From Vibrio cyclitrophicus (GTDB lineage: Bacteria > Pseudomonadota > Gammaproteobacteria > Enterobacterales > Vibrionaceae): a stretch of DNA of 64,000 nucleotides. Shown here piece by piece: positions 43,524 through 53,661 of the stretch (its first letter is position 1; every line of letters begins with the position of its first letter). The notes below the pieces were generated by a model. It did no database searches, had not been told where the DNA came from, and saw nothing but the letters and a program-made list of their open reading frames with translations. The stretch lies in the NCBI RefSeq assembly GCF_024347435.1, contig NZ_AP025481.1:1612001-1676000 (forward strand), given 5' to 3'. The position numbers and the translations under genes were made by a program.

Positions 43524-45413
43524 ATGTTATCACCAGAAGCAAAGATTAAGGTTCAAAACTTTGGTCGTTTCTTATCCAATATGGTAATGCCAAACATCGG
43601 CGCATTTATTGCGTGGGGTTTCATTACTGCACTATTTATTCCAACAGGTTGGTGGCCTAACGAAACGTTAGCATCAATGGTTGGTCCTATGATCACATAC
43701 CTACTACCGCTATTGATCGGTTACACCGGTGGTAAAATGGTTGGCGGCGACCGTGGAGCGGTTGTTGGTGCAATTACAACGATGGGTGTCATCGTTGGTA
43801 CAGATATCCCTATGTTCATGGGTGCAATGATTGTTGGTCCACTAGGTGGTATCGCAATTAAGAAATTCGATGAAGCTGTTCACGGTAAGGTGAAGAGCGG
43901 TTTCGAAATGCTAGTGAACAACTTCTCTGCTGGTATCATCGGTATGATCTGCGCAATCATCGCGTTTGTCGTGATTGGTCCTGCAGTTAAGATTCTATCT
44001 GGTGGTCTTGCGGCCGGTGTTAACGCAATGGTTGAAGCAGGTGCTCTTCCTCTAGCTTCTATCTTTGTTGAACCTGCGAAAATTCTTTTCCTAAACAACG
44101 CAATTAACCACGGTATCTTCTCTCCACTAGGTATCCAGCAATCTGAAGAGATTGGTCGTTCAATCTTCTTCCTAATTGAAGCTAACCCAGGTCCTGGTTT
44201 TGGTCTTCTACTTGCTTACATGGTATTTGGTAAAGGTAGCGCGAAACAGTCTGCTGCTGGTGCATCTATCATCCACTTCCTAGGTGGTATCCACGAGATT
44301 TACTTCCCGTACGTACTGATGAACCCACGTCTAATTCTTGCTGTAATTGCAGGTGGTATGACGGGTGTATTCACTAACGTAATGTTTGATTCTGGTCTTA
44401 TCTCTCCAGCATCTCCAGGTTCTATCTTCGCAGTTTTACTGATGACGCCAAAAGGTTCTTACCTAGGTGTTGTACTTTCAGTAATCGCTTCAACCGCTGT
44501 GTCTTTCATCGTAGCTTCAATCCTACTTAAGACTTCAGCTCAAGGTGACGACGAAGATTCACTAGAAAAAGCATCAGCACAAATGAAAGACATGAAAGCG
44601 TCTTCTAAAGGTGCGGTATCAGGTGCAAACGTGAACCTAGCTAATGTAGAAGCTGTGTACGTAGCGTGTGATGCGGGTATGGGTTCAAGCGCAATGGGTG
44701 CTGGTCTACTACGTAAAAAAGTAGAAACAGCAGGCCTGAACATTGTGGTAACTAACTATGCAATCAACAACCTACCAGCTGATTCGCAAATTGTTATTAC
44801 ACACAAAGACCTAACAGACCGTGCACGTAAAACCGTACCAGGTGCAATGCACATGTCTCTTAACAATTTCCTAGATGGCGCTGTATATGACCAGTTGGTT
44901 GTAGACCTTGTAGAAGCACAAAGCGGTGAAGCGAAAGTAGCAGCACCTGCGGCAGCGGCTCCAGCACAAGAAGGCAACAAACTTGCTCTGACTAACGACA
45001 GCATCTTCCTTGGTCTAAAAGCGACTCAGAAAAAAGACGCGATTAAGTTTGCTGGTGACCAATTAGTAAAACTTGGCAATGTGTCACCTGAATACGTAGA
45101 AGGTATGTTTGCTCGTGAAGAGCTTGTGTCTACTTACTTAGGCGAGTCTATCGCGGTACCACACGGCACAATCGAAGCGAAACAGTACGTACAAAAAACC
45201 GGCATCGTTTTCTGTCAATACCCTGAAGGCATTCAGTGGGGTGAAGATGAAGATGATATTGCGAAGATGGTTATCGGTATTGCAGCACAAGGCGATGAAC
45301 ACAACATGGTGTTGATGGCTATTACCAATTCACTTGATGACGAAGAAGCAGTGGAATGCTTACAGAACACAACTAACCCAGATGATGTTCTACGTATTCT
45401 AAACGGAAATTAA
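43524..45413 (+). CDS. mtlA: PTS mannitol transporter subunit IICBA
   Basis: About 629 residues in EIIC-EIIB-EIIA order. EIIC covers about 1-340 with membrane helices and GGIHEIYFPYVLMNPRLI, EIIB has the phosphocysteine in YVACDAGMGSSAMG (Cys382), and EIIA the phosphohistidine in AVPHGTIEAK (His547). It takes up mannitol as mannitol 1-phosphate. ATG 43524 (MLSPEAKIKV) is the family start with a GGGG site; the frame runs open 31 codons further up. Codon use is strongly biased (GGT, CTA, GAA), as in highly expressed genes. Confidence 0.97.
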   Translation: MLSPEAKIKVQNFGRFLSNMVMPNIGAFIAWGFITALFIPTGWWPNETLASMVGPMITYLLPLLIGYTGGKMVGGDRGAVVGAITTMGVIVGTDIPMFMGAMIVGPLGGIAIKKFDEAVHGKVKSGFEMLVNNFSAGIIGMICAIIAFVVIGPAVKILSGGLAAGVNAMVEAGALPLASIFVEPAKILFLNNAINHGIFSPLGIQQSEEIGRSIFFLIEANPGPGFGLLLAYMVFGKGSAKQSAAGASIIHFLGGIHEIYFPYVLMNPRLILAVIAGGMTGVFTNVMFDSGLISPASPGSIFAVLLMTPKGSYLGVVLSVIASTAVSFIVASILLKTSAQGDDEDSLEKASAQMKDMKASSKGAVSGANVNLANVEAVYVACDAGMGSSAMGAGLLRKKVETAGLNIVVTNYAINNLPADSQIVITHKDLTDRARKTVPGAMHMSLNNFLDGAVYDQLVVDLVEAQSGEAKVAAPAAAAPAQEGNKLALTNDSIFLGLKATQKKDAIKFAGDQLVKLGNVSPEYVEGMFAREELVSTYLGESIAVPHGTIEAKQYVQKTGIVFCQYPEGIQWGEDEDDIAKMVIGIAAQGDEHNMVLMAITNSLDDEEAVECLQNTTNPDDVLRILNGN

Positions 45414-45606
45414 TACGCTCTAGTCAAGCTCCTGAGTGAAGGAGGCCGGTGTCCCCCCACTGGCCTCATTTTCGGTCTTACTCTTTATCGGTTTAATAAA
45501 GATTCAGTCTGTATAGCTTACTGTTTAATGCCTAGAACCTAATTGGAAAAGGCATGTTGTTGAGTAGTTAGCTATCTAGATTCAAATATTTATAAGGTCT
45601 AAAATT

Positions 45607-46755
45607 ATGAAAGCGTTACATTTTGGTGCAGGTAATATCGGTCGTGGTTTCATTGGTAAGCTTCTTTCTGATGCTGGTATGAAGGTTACGTTTGCAGACG
45701 TAAATGAAACGGTTGTTAATGCGTTAATTGAGCGTAAAGAATACCCAGTAAAGATTGTTGGAGAAGAGTGTGTTGTTGAGATCGTTAAAAACGTAACAGC
45801 AGTAAACTCAGCGACAAGCGCTGTGGTGGATTGCATTGCTGAATCGGATCTTATTACAACAGCGGTAGGCCCAACGGTTCTCAAGATTATCTCTAAATCT
45901 ATCGCGCAAGGCATTGAAAAACGTGCTGCTGCTGGTAACACTGCACCAATGAACGTAATCGCGGCAGAGAACATGGTTCGTGGTACTAGCCAACTTAAAG
46001 CTGCAGTATTAGAGCACCTTTCTGATGAAATGAAAGCCTTCACTGAAGAGCACATTGGTTTCGTTGATTCAGCGGTTGACCGTATTGTTCCACCGGCAGA
46101 AGCTGGCGAGACAGACCCTCTAGCAGTAACGGTTGAAACGTTCAGCGAATGGATTGTAGATCAAACACAATTTAAGGGTGATATCCCAAACATCCCAGGA
46201 ATGGAATGTACTGATAACTTAATGGCTTTCGTTGAGCGTAAACTGTTTACTCTTAACACTGGTCACCTAGTAACGGCATACCTTGGCGTTCTTGCGGGTC
46301 ATGAGACAATCAAAGACTCTATTGAAGACGACGTAATCCGTGCTGAAGTAACAGCAACAATGGAAGAGAGTGGTGCTGTACTTATTAAGCGTTACGGTTT
46401 TGATCCTGAAGCTCACGCTGCATACATCCAAAAAATCCTTGGTCGTTTTGCAAACCCATTCCTACGTGATGAAGTAGATCGTGTTGGTCGTCAACCAATT
46501 CGTAAGCTGAGCCCACAAGATCGCTTGGTTAAGCCACTGAACGGCACATTAGAATACGGCCTTCCAAACGCTCACCTAGTAAAAGCGATTGCGGCAGCGT
46601 TCCATTATAAGAACGAAGATGACCCTCAAGCGGTTGAACTTCAGGCAATGTTTGCAGAAAAAGGCTTTGCAGAGACATTAGCATATTATTCTGAGCTGAA
46701 TAGTGACTCAGAAGTTGTTAAACTAGCGGAACAAGCTTATCTAGCATTGAAATGA
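45607..46755 (+). CDS. mtlD: Mannitol-1-phosphate 5-dehydrogenase
   Basis: 382 residues, the standard length. The NAD loop [16 protein letters not shown] is at the start, and [21 protein letters not shown] with the catalytic Lys region is in the middle. It oxidises mannitol 1-phosphate to fructose 6-phosphate. It follows mtlA after 193 bases and shares its biased codon use. A hairpin right after the stop may reduce readthrough to mtlR. Confidence 0.97.
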   Translation: MKALHFGAGNIGRGFIGKLLSDAGMKVTFADVNETVVNALIERKEYPVKIVGEECVVEIVKNVTAVNSATSAVVDCIAESDLITTAVGPTVLKIISKSIAQGIEKRAAAGNTAPMNVIAAENMVRGTSQLKAAVLEHLSDEMKAFTEEHIGFVDSAVDRIVPPAEAGETDPLAVTVETFSEWIVDQTQFKGDIPNIPGMECTDNLMAFVERKLFTLNTGHLVTAYLGVLAGHETIKDSIEDDVIRAEVTATMEESGAVLIKRYGFDPEAHAAYIQKILGRFANPFLRDEVDRVGRQPIRKLSPQDRLVKPLNGTLEYGLPNAHLVKAIAAAFHYKNEDDPQAVELQAMFAEKGFAETLAYYSELNSDSEVVKLAEQAYLALK

Positions 46756-46764
46756 TAAACCACC

Positions 46765-46793
46765 AAAGTGCCACTCCTGTGGCACTTTCTTAT
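46765..46793 (+). terminator. Hairpin between mtlD and mtlR
   Basis: AAAGTGCCAC/GTGGCACTTT, a perfect 10-bp stem with a TCCT loop, followed by CTTATT. It is probably a leaky terminator that lowers mtlR expression. It also argues against an mtlR start at 46752. Confidence 0.75.
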
Positions 46794-46805
46794 TGCCGAG
46801 CCGTT

Positions 46806-47342
46806 ATGCCAATACAAACTAATCATGAAACAGAATTACTCGAAGCACTTTCCGAGGCTGAGAGTGCTGGCGCTTGCCTGATGGCCGCTTATGATGCATT
46901 GGATGATACGGTAGATTCGGTTTTAAAAAATATTTTCAAGAAAGACGATACTGCGATTAAGTTCGTTGTAGAACCTCTTCTCAATAGTGGCGGGCCGCTA
47001 GGGGAAATAATGATACGCGGAAAGTTGCTTCTGGGGCTTGGCGTGATCAGTAAAGAGCTTTATGACGACTTAGAGATTTTCGTGACCTTAAAAGAATGGG
47101 CGAAAATACAGGGTGATGACACCAGTTTTACTGAAGTGGATATCATCTTTGAGCTAAACAAAGTACATGCTATTCAGCGTATTATGCCTATTGAATACGA
47201 CCCTGATATGGTGAAAACCATGTCTGGTCCAATGTTAGAAATGTTCTTGGGTCGACATAACCAGAAAGTGAAATCCACGATCGTTTTGGCTATTACAGAC
47301 ATCATTAACACCTTGTGCCGAGATAACGCGCTGAGTTCTTAG
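46806..47342 (+). CDS. mtlR: MtlR/FumE-type mannitol operon repressor
   Basis: About 178 residues of the MltR family: NHETELLEALSEAESAGACLMAAYD at the start and GPLGEIMIRGKLLLGLGVI in the middle. MtlR represses the mannitol operon, although the fold lacks a standard DNA-binding domain and it may act through partners. The open frame begins at 46752, overlapping mtlD, but this would cover the mtlD hairpin, so ATG 46806 is chosen. Order mtlA-mtlD-mtlR is as in E. coli. Confidence 0.88.
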   Translation: MPIQTNHETELLEALSEAESAGACLMAAYDALDDTVDSVLKNIFKKDDTAIKFVVEPLLNSGGPLGEIMIRGKLLLGLGVISKELYDDLEIFVTLKEWAKIQGDDTSFTEVDIIFELNKVHAIQRIMPIEYDPDMVKTMSGPMLEMFLGRHNQKVKSTIVLAITDIINTLCRDNALSS

Positions 47343-47561
47343 TTTTTGCTATTGAGTTCATAGCTTGAAGCTTTCGCTTGAGCTTACACCTAAAGTGTTT
47401 ATTTAGCTTATCTAGCTTTAATTCGTTTTATCCATCTTAGAATATACCGTCATTGCGGTTTCTCTTGTTTGAGAAATCGCTTTTTTGTTTCTGCAGCCTG
47501 TTTAAACGAGCTTGTCGCTCTATTATCGATCCTGTTACTCACCTCCTCAAATTGCAGATAC

Positions 47562-47587
47562 AAAAAAAGCCACATTCTGTGGCTTTC
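47562..47587 (-). terminator. Terminator after nagB
   Basis: On the minus strand AAAGCCACA/TGTGGCTTT followed by TTTTG. The region 47343-47561 shows no other gene. Confidence 0.85.
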
Positions 47588-47640
47588 TCTATTCAAGACG
47601 CTCTTTCTATTAAAAACGCCTTTTTATTCAAGACAATCGA

Positions 47641-48441
47641 TTATAGGTCTTGGATGTTTTCAGCTTCTAGCTCTTGGAAGTAGCGTAGAGTCTTAACTTT
47701 TAGCTCTTGTTGAGCTGGCTCATCAGCAACGATGATAGCTTTACGGTGCATCTGTAGAGCGGTAACAGTCCACATGTGGTTTACAGAACCTTCGATAGCC
47801 ATTTGAAGTGCTTGCGCTTTGTTGTGTCCTAGAGAAAGGATCATTACTTCTTCAGCATCTAGAAGAGTCGCAACACCGATAGTTAGTGCGTATTTAGGCA
47901 CTTGGTTAATGTCGCCATCGAAGAAACGAGAGTTCGCGATACGAGTGTCTTCAGTTAGCGTTTTGATACGCGTGCGTGAAGACAGAGAAGAACCTGGCTC
48001 ATTGAATGCGATGTGACCGTCGATGCCTACGCCGCCCATGAATAGGTTGATTTTACCGTATGAGCGGATTTTCTCTTCGTACGCTGCACAGTGTGCATCT
48101 ATGTCGTCAGCTTTGCCATCAAGAAGGTTGATGTTTTCAGCTTGGATATCAACGTGGTTGAAGAAGTTCTCGTGCATGAATGTGCGGTAAGACTCTGGGT
48201 GGTTAGGGTCGATGCCAACGTACTCATCCATATTGAATGTTACAACGTGCTTAAAGCTTACTTCACCAGCTTTGTAAAGTTCAATTAGCGCAGCGTAAGT
48301 AGTTAGAGGTGTGCTACCAGTAGGAAGGCCTAATACAAATGGACGCTCGGCAGTCGGAGCGAATTTGTTGATAGAATCTGCGATATGACGAGCAGCCCAT
48401 TTACCTACTTTTGCTTTGTTGCTTAATGGAATAAGTCTCAT
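47641..48441 (-). CDS. nagB: Glucosamine-6-phosphate deaminase
   Basis: 266 residues, the family length. Key parts are [40 protein letters not shown] with the catalytic Asp, and [20 protein letters not shown] with the His/Glu relay. It converts GlcN6P to Fru6P and ammonia in amino-sugar (chitin) catabolism. It stands alone with a long, AT-rich upstream region, and its codon use is strongly biased, implying high expression. Confidence 0.97.
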   Translation of the reverse strand: MRLIPLSNKAKVGKWAARHIADSINKFAPTAERPFVLGLPTGSTPLTTYAALIELYKAGEVSFKHVVTFNMDEYVGIDPNHPESYRTFMHENFFNHVDIQAENINLLDGKADDIDAHCAAYEEKIRSYGKINLFMGGVGIDGHIAFNEPGSSLSSRTRIKTLTEDTRIANSRFFDGDINQVPKYALTIGVATLLDAEEVMILSLGHNKAQALQMAIEGSVNHMWTVTALQMHRKAIIVADEPAQQELKVKTLRYFQELEAENIQDL

Positions 48442-48991
48442 TGATTTTGCCCCTAGAAATTAAATTTTATAGTGTTCTGAAACATTAATTCGCATTATAA
48501 AATAAGTTGTCATGTTCTGCTATTGTTTTAGGTCAATATTTTACTTTTTTCATTGTATTTGTGACTAGATCTCTCAGAATTGCATAATTATTGTATGGAT
48601 ATTTGGTGGCGTTAAACAAGATTAATACGTTTGTCATATAGCATAATATTGATTCAATTCAGCGTCTGAAAGGGTCGATAAGCTTGATTTGTTTGTGTAC
48701 TTCGATGCATTAACAGGCCGCTAGAATAGAGTTCAGGCAGAAAAATAAGGGGGGTAATGTAGAGTGATATTGATTAAAGAAGGGGGGGAAGGAGAGAAAC
48801 GTAAATTCTACAGTGATGCAAGTACCGTTGAGGTTATGCCTGAGTCGAGGTGTCTCGGTGCTATCGTTATGAATTATTTATATATATTGGTAAAACCAGC
48901 CGGGTTAGCTAAACTTAACTGTTGCGAAGATAAAGTGTGTTGAAGGCAAAAAAAAGCCCAAAGTGATGAGGTATCACTTTGAGCTATTTTA
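48442..48991. other. 550-bp intergenic region upstream of nagB
   Basis: This stretch holds the nagB promoter and the terminator of maoP at its far end. The AT-rich part next to nagB may carry NagC or CRP sites but none is convincing. A 59-codon GTG frame at 48764-48943 is open but has no recognised features. Confidence 0.5.
48950..48986 (-). terminator. Terminator after maoP
   Basis: On the minus strand AGCTCAAAGTGAT pairs with ATCACTTTGGGCT around a 5-base loop, followed by TTTTTTT. Confidence 0.88.
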
Positions 48992-49345
48992 CTAATCTTC
49001 TAACACTAACTCACTTTCGTATCCTTCCCTAGGCACTTCACCGCGTTTGCAGCCGTTTAGGGTATGAAAGCGACGGCGTCCACGAGCTAGTTGAATGTAC
49101 TTCAACCAAACACGCTCTAACTTGGACTTAGCCTTATGAGGGTGAGATAGCACTTTAATGAAGTGTTTTTCTTCAGCATTGGTTGGTGTGAGTTCACCAG
49201 TTTCAAGTGCAAGCATAGTGTCACCAAACAAGGTTAGGATTTCCTCTTCTGAAAGAGTAAAATCACCTGACTTAGCGAACCCTCGTGGGAATTTAATGGT
49301 GTCATAAAAACGTTTTTTTCCGTGTCGGAATTCGGTCTCAGACAT
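48992..49345 (-). CDS. maoP: Macrodomain Ori organization protein MaoP (DUF413, YifE)
   Basis: 117 residues with the DUF413 pattern: FRHGKKRFYDTIKFPRGFAKSGDFT at the start and the basic LARGRRRFHTLNGCKRGEVP near the end. In E. coli MaoP binds maoS and organises the Ori macrodomain. It is divergent from hdfR with a 154-bp gap, exactly as yifE and hdfR in E. coli, and this synteny supports both names. Confidence 0.93.
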   Translation of the reverse strand: MSETEFRHGKKRFYDTIKFPRGFAKSGDFTLSEEEILTLFGDTMLALETGELTPTNAEEKHFIKVLSHPHKAKSKLERVWLKYIQLARGRRRFHTLNGCKRGEVPREGYESELVLED

Positions 49346-49499
49346 ATCAGCCTCAGTAATGTGGTTAGATAGAAATTAGTGTTTATTGTTCACGCGAAAA
49401 TATTGTTAAAAGGCAAAAATAGAAAACAAAACGTTTTTGCCTTTACGATAAACAATCCTAGATCGGCTAGTTAGCAGATTTATTACAGAGATGTATTTG

Positions 49500-50393
49500 A
49501 TGGATGTGAAAGTATTTAGAACCTTTCTTGAGGTTGCAAGGGTGCGCCATTTTGGGCGTGCAGCAGAAAATTTGTATCTGACACAGGCGGCGGTGAGTGC
49601 GCGTATCAAACAGCTAGAAGGCTATTTTGATACTCAGCTCTTCATTCGTGATCGCAATAACATCAAGCTCACCTCTTCCGGTGAGCGTTTGATTGGTTAT
49701 GCGGAAGTGATGGTGTCTACCTTACAACAAGCTAAATTTGAGCTGTCGTTGGAGAGTGGTAAAGCTTTGCAGTTAACACTGGGTGGTACACCGAATATTT
49801 GGGATGCGTATCTGCAAAATTGTTTGAGTGTAGTAACCGATTCTTTTGGTGGTTATGGCTTTATGGCCGAGGTGATGGGGCGTGAGCAACTCAACCGAAA
49901 TTTACTTGAACGCACCTTAGATATGGCTTTCGCTTTCGATCAGATCAAAGCGGAAGAGTTGAACTGTAAAAAAGTCGCTGATTTGGTTTTGGTGTTGGTA
50001 TCAACGCAACAAGATGATCTGGAATCTGTATTCCAACATAAATATGTTTATGTCGACTGGGGAACGCGTTTTGGTTCTGAACACGCCGAGCGTCACCCAA
50101 AAGTGCCCGCGCCGTATCTACGTACCTCTACGGCTCGTATTGCCCTTGACTTCATTTTGGAGAAAGGGGGGAGTGCCTACCTACCTGTATCTCTGGTTGA
50201 ACCTTTTATTGCTTCGGGTCAGTTACACAAGGTTAAAGGGGTTGAAGACTGGTATCGCCCTATTTACTTGAGCTACCGTAAAAGCAGTACTTCAGTTGAC
50301 GCTATCATGCAGGTTGAGCAATTGGTTAATGAGATTGACCCATCAACGGCGTATACGCTTCAACAAGCAGCTGAGCAAGCTCCAAACGCTTAG
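49500..50393 (+). CDS. hdfR: LysR-type regulator HdfR
   Basis: About 297 residues. [40 protein letters not shown], read here as one winged-helix domain, is close to E. coli HdfR ([23 protein letters not shown]). HdfR represses flhDC in E. coli; vibrios lack flhDC, so targets here differ. ATG 49500 matches the family start and has a GAGA site. The gene is followed by a strong terminator. Confidence 0.9.
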   Translation: [297 protein letters not shown]

Positions 50394-50416
50394 TTTTAAT
50401 TTCACGATGTTTTCAT

Positions 50417-50456
50417 AAAAAAATGGCTCCTTGTTAAAGGAGCCATTTTTGTTTTT
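50417..50456 (+). terminator. Terminator after hdfR
   Basis: AAAAATGGCTCC/GGAGCCATTTTT, 12-bp perfect stem with an 8-base loop, then GTTTTT. Confidence 0.92.
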
Positions 50457-50612
50457 AAACCAGCGAGAACTTTATTTTTAAATCCGAGATCATCCCATTC
50501 TTTAAAACATAAATATTTTCTAAATCAAAGATAAGCTCTAAACCAAATCAAAAGTCAGTTCTAACCCACATAAAAGAAGTTAAGCCTGGTCAATGTGCCT
50601 TATTTGGCGGAA

Positions 50613-50816
50613 CTATAAGTTCATTAGATTCTCGATTGACTCTTCAAGAGAGCGAGACATGTACGAATGGATTTGATTTCCATCGGTAGCATCAATTTCG
50701 ATCATAGAAATTCCGATGTCGGCTTGATCCTCAAGGTAACTGAGAGATTGCTCGACTGATTGACTGGTGAGAATTTGTTGGTTTGATAACACAATTCGAC
50801 ACGTATGAAGATCCAT
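50613..50816 (-). CDS. Small hypothetical protein
   Basis: 67 residues. A strong AAGGAAAAAGG ribosome-binding site precedes the ATG, which is the main support. The protein is acidic, contains one cysteine and no membrane segment, and shows a beta-alpha-like pattern (CRIVLSNQQILTSQSVEQSLSYLED). I do not recognise the family. The surrounding 200-base gaps hold no other frame. Confidence 0.55.
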   Translation of the reverse strand: MDLHTCRIVLSNQQILTSQSVEQSLSYLEDQADIGISMIEIDATDGNQIHSYMSRSLEESIENLMNL

Positions 50817-51050
50817 AGCCTTTTTCCTTTTTATCCAATAGGTCTCTGCATCTTAATGTGCTAAGTACCAGTTGTTGACGTTGTTAGAAGTATCCCTTCT
50901 ACCTATTAAAAATAGCTGAATTGAGTGAAAATAAAACTGTTTTTGTGATTTATTTAACCTTCACTTCCGAAAGTGGCTAGCGGCAATGGCGGTTCGCGGT
51001 AGACTTTTAGTTATTGGAAAAAGAGCAGCCGTTAATTAGAAGAGTATGAC

Positions 51051-52499
51051 ATGTTAAAAAATATCAATAACAACAGTGTCTTAACTACTGAGCAGTGTAG
51101 TTTGGCTCGCTACTCTCGAGATGCTCGGTTTGACGGCATGTTTTTTACCGCAGTGAAAACGACAGGTATCTTTTGTCGACCTATTTGCCCGGCAAGCCCG
51201 CCCAAAGAAGAAAATGTCGAATACTTTTCTCATCAAGCTCAGGCTTTGAAAGCGGGTTATCGTCCTTGTTTACGATGTCGCCCTGATAGCGCACCATTCT
51301 CACCCGCGTGGAAAGGCGTCGAAACAACGTTTTTGCGTGCTTTACAATTGATCGATAACGGTGCTTTGAATTCAGGCTCAATCGTAGAACTTGCGGCTCG
51401 TTTGGGTATCTCAGACCGCTATTTACGAACCTTATTCGACAATTACATCGGTGTGTCACCAAAGCAATACAGCCTATATAGCCAGTTAATGTTTGCGAAG
51501 CAGTTACTGCACACCAGTAGCATGAGCATTACTGATGTCGGTTTTGCGAGCGGCTTTAACAGTACACGCCGTTTCAATGATGCCTTTTTAAAAGAGCTGA
51601 AGCTCTCACCAAGCCAAATCCGACGCTCTAAACCCAGCAACTACCTGAGTAACCATATCCAACTTTCTTTTCATGGCCCTTTAGATTGGGAGCACCTGTT
51701 GGGTTTTTATCGACGAAGAATGATTGAAGGTCTGGAGGGCATCGGTGAAAACTATTATCAACGCACGGTGAATGTGAATGGTTCTAAAGGCTGGTTCAAG
51801 GCCACCTTAGTAAAAGAAAACCGCTTAGATATTGAATTTGAGTTGGACGATATAAGCCAATTAAGAAGTTTGATTGCTAACATTCGACGTATGTTCGACC
51901 TTGATGTCGATATTGCCAAGGTTGAGGCTTTTTTTATGACCATTGATCCTAACTTGGTTGCCAAGAGTGGTATCCGTATTCCTGGCGTTTGGAGTGCTTG
52001 GGAGGCTGGTGTAAGAGCGATTCTAGGGCAGCAAGTCTCAGTAACAGCAGCGATCGGCCAACTCAACTTACTGGTGCGAGAGATTTCTGGTACGCATCAA
52101 GCTTCTGTTTTACAAGAGTTGGCTAATTCCCAAGAGTGCTCTGAATTACAACAAATTGCTTATGCATCTGAGAAAGCGTATTTCCCAACACCTAAACAAA
52201 TAGCTGATGCTGATGTGAGCTTTTTAAGAATGCCGGGAAGTCGTAAGGAAACTTTAAAGCGTTTTGCCGAATACATGGTCGACAACGAAGCCGAACACCC
52301 TTCTAAGTGGATTGACCTAAAGGGCATTGGGCCTTGGACGATTCAGTACGCGCTGCTCAGAGGGTTAAGTGAGCCTAACCACCTGTTGATTAGCGATTTG
52401 GTGGTGAAGAAGTTCATTGAGCATCGCTCTACGATTAATACAGAGAGTGTTTCGCCTTGGGGAAGCTACGCCACGTTCCACTGCTGGAATCAGTCTTAA
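51051..52499 (+). CDS. alkA: Ada-like regulator fused to AlkA DNA glycosylase
   Basis: 482 residues in three parts. An Ada metal-binding domain carries Cys42, Cys46, Cys73 and Cys76, in the same spacing as Ada C38/C42/C69/C72 (GIFCRPICPASPP, RPCLRCRPD); an AraC-type helix-turn-helix lies at about 95-190; and an AlkA glycosylase (about 195-480) has GIRIPGVWSAWEAGVRAILGQQ, the HhH segment LKGIGPWTIQYALLRG and the catalytic Asp in LISDLVV. It would sense methyl phosphotriesters, activate genes and excise alkylated bases. The ogt gene follows 64 bases later. Confidence 0.95.
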   Translation: MLKNINNNSVLTTEQCSLARYSRDARFDGMFFTAVKTTGIFCRPICPASPPKEENVEYFSHQAQALKAGYRPCLRCRPDSAPFSPAWKGVETTFLRALQLIDNGALNSGSIVELAARLGISDRYLRTLFDNYIGVSPKQYSLYSQLMFAKQLLHTSSMSITDVGFASGFNSTRRFNDAFLKELKLSPSQIRRSKPSNYLSNHIQLSFHGPLDWEHLLGFYRRRMIEGLEGIGENYYQRTVNVNGSKGWFKATLVKENRLDIEFELDDISQLRSLIANIRRMFDLDVDIAKVEAFFMTIDPNLVAKSGIRIPGVWSAWEAGVRAILGQQVSVTAAIGQLNLLVREISGTHQASVLQELANSQECSELQQIAYASEKAYFPTPKQIADADVSFLRMPGSRKETLKRFAEYMVDNEAEHPSKWIDLKGIGPWTIQYALLRGLSEPNHLLISDLVVKKFIEHRSTINTESVSPWGSYATFHCWNQS

Positions 52500-52563
52500 A
52501 ATAAAGAGTGCTCACAAACATCTACAATACACAAACATCTGTAGTACTAGGCTAGGAGATATT

Positions 52564-53046
52564 ATGACTAACCGTTTTACTTATTATGAGAGCCCACTGG
52601 GAACCGTGACTTTACAGGGGAACGATGAAGGGCTGCTCGGTCTTTGGTTTGAAACATACACAACCAAGCCAGATCAGTTAGGCGTTCGAGATGATGACTT
52701 TCCGATCTTTGAATTGGTTGCCGACCAGCTCAATCGATATTTTTCTGGCGAAGCCATTCAATTTACTGTGCCGATCTCAGCCAAGGGTACACCGTTTCAG
52801 CAGTCGGTGTGGCAAGCTCTCACGACGATTCCATACGGTGAAACCTGGAGCTATGCACAATTGGCTGATGCGATTGGCAATCCGAAAGCGGTGCGTGCTG
52901 TTGGTCTAGCGAATGGCAAAAATCCGGTGTCAGTGATTGTGCCGTGTCACCGTGTGATTGGTAAAAATGGCAAGCTGACCGGGTATGCAGGTGGTGTCGA
53001 ACGAAAGCAACGCTTATTGGTTATCGAAGGAAGGGAACAGGAGTAG
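52564..53046 (+). CDS. ogt: Methylated-DNA--protein-cysteine methyltransferase
   Basis: 160 residues with the active-site motif VIVPCHRVIGKNG (acceptor Cys128) and the preceding helix GNPKAVRAVGLANGKNP. It removes O6-methylguanine by self-alkylation. ATG 52564 follows an AGGAGAT site; the open frame further up has no support. It pairs with the upstream Ada-AlkA fusion, so the two form a compact adaptive-response unit. Confidence 0.95.
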   Translation: MTNRFTYYESPLGTVTLQGNDEGLLGLWFETYTTKPDQLGVRDDDFPIFELVADQLNRYFSGEAIQFTVPISAKGTPFQQSVWQALTTIPYGETWSYAQLADAIGNPKAVRAVGLANGKNPVSVIVPCHRVIGKNGKLTGYAGGVERKQRLLVIEGREQE

Positions 53047-53274
53047 ATAGGTTCTGTAGAGAATGTTGATTGGGCTTTATCGAGAGTGCATTGCTTTTCA
53101 TGGTGCACAAATTGATATTGAGTACTAATGCCATTCATTGATGTATCGATTTATGGTTAAAAACTCATGGGCTAGGGACGTAAAGAGTGACTTTACAATA
53201 AAATTGGCGCTTTCTGGAAAATACTAGTTTAGTTGCATACTATTTAACTATATTCTCCAAGCAAGGATGCTCAA

Positions 53275-53661
53275 ATGAATAGCCGTTATTCACTTATATT
53301 CTGCTGCAGTAGCGCATTATTGCTAACTGGCTGCTTAACCGACACGAGTCGCCCCTTCGAAGTACCACAGCTTGTTTTGTTCAAAGGCATGTATGAGAAC
53401 GCTGAGAATGGCAGCTATTTAGTGTTCGAATCGGGGCAAGTGACTTATCAAACTATGGGTAATACCGTTACCCGCACGTATCGTGTCGAAGATGATTTGA
53501 TCAACATTAAATTAAATTCCGCAAATAGTCGAGTTGACCCTGGATTGGTAATGCGGATTCAACATCAAGGTGCGGTACTCACCTGCAACCGCTGCCCAGC
53601 GATGCAACTAAGCAATGTCTGGACAAGGGTTGAGAAGCCTTTGGGCGAGTTGTCTAATTAG
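53275..53661 (+). CDS. Hypothetical lipoprotein
   Basis: 128 residues with a lipoprotein signal peptide (core LIFCCSSALLLTGC, lipobox LTGC at Cys19). The mature part contains a CNRC pair near residue 105 and alternating beta strands. I do not recognise a family. Its end overlaps the stop of the convergent nhaD gene by four bases. Confidence 0.75.
   Translation: MNSRYSLIFCCSSALLLTGCLTDTSRPFEVPQLVLFKGMYENAENGSYLVFESGQVTYQTMGNTVTRTYRVEDDLINIKLNSANSRVDPGLVMRIQHQGAVLTCNRCPAMQLSNVWTRVEKPLGELSN

Noticed and set aside
47453-47696. Two overlapping plus-strand ORFs between mtlR and nagB
   Set aside because: They run across the nagB terminator and into nagB antisense; no ribosome-binding site.
48764-48943. 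59-codon GTG-start ORF in the nagB upstream gap
   Set aside because: Open but with a G7 run, weak start site and no recognisable features; chance ORF is more likely.
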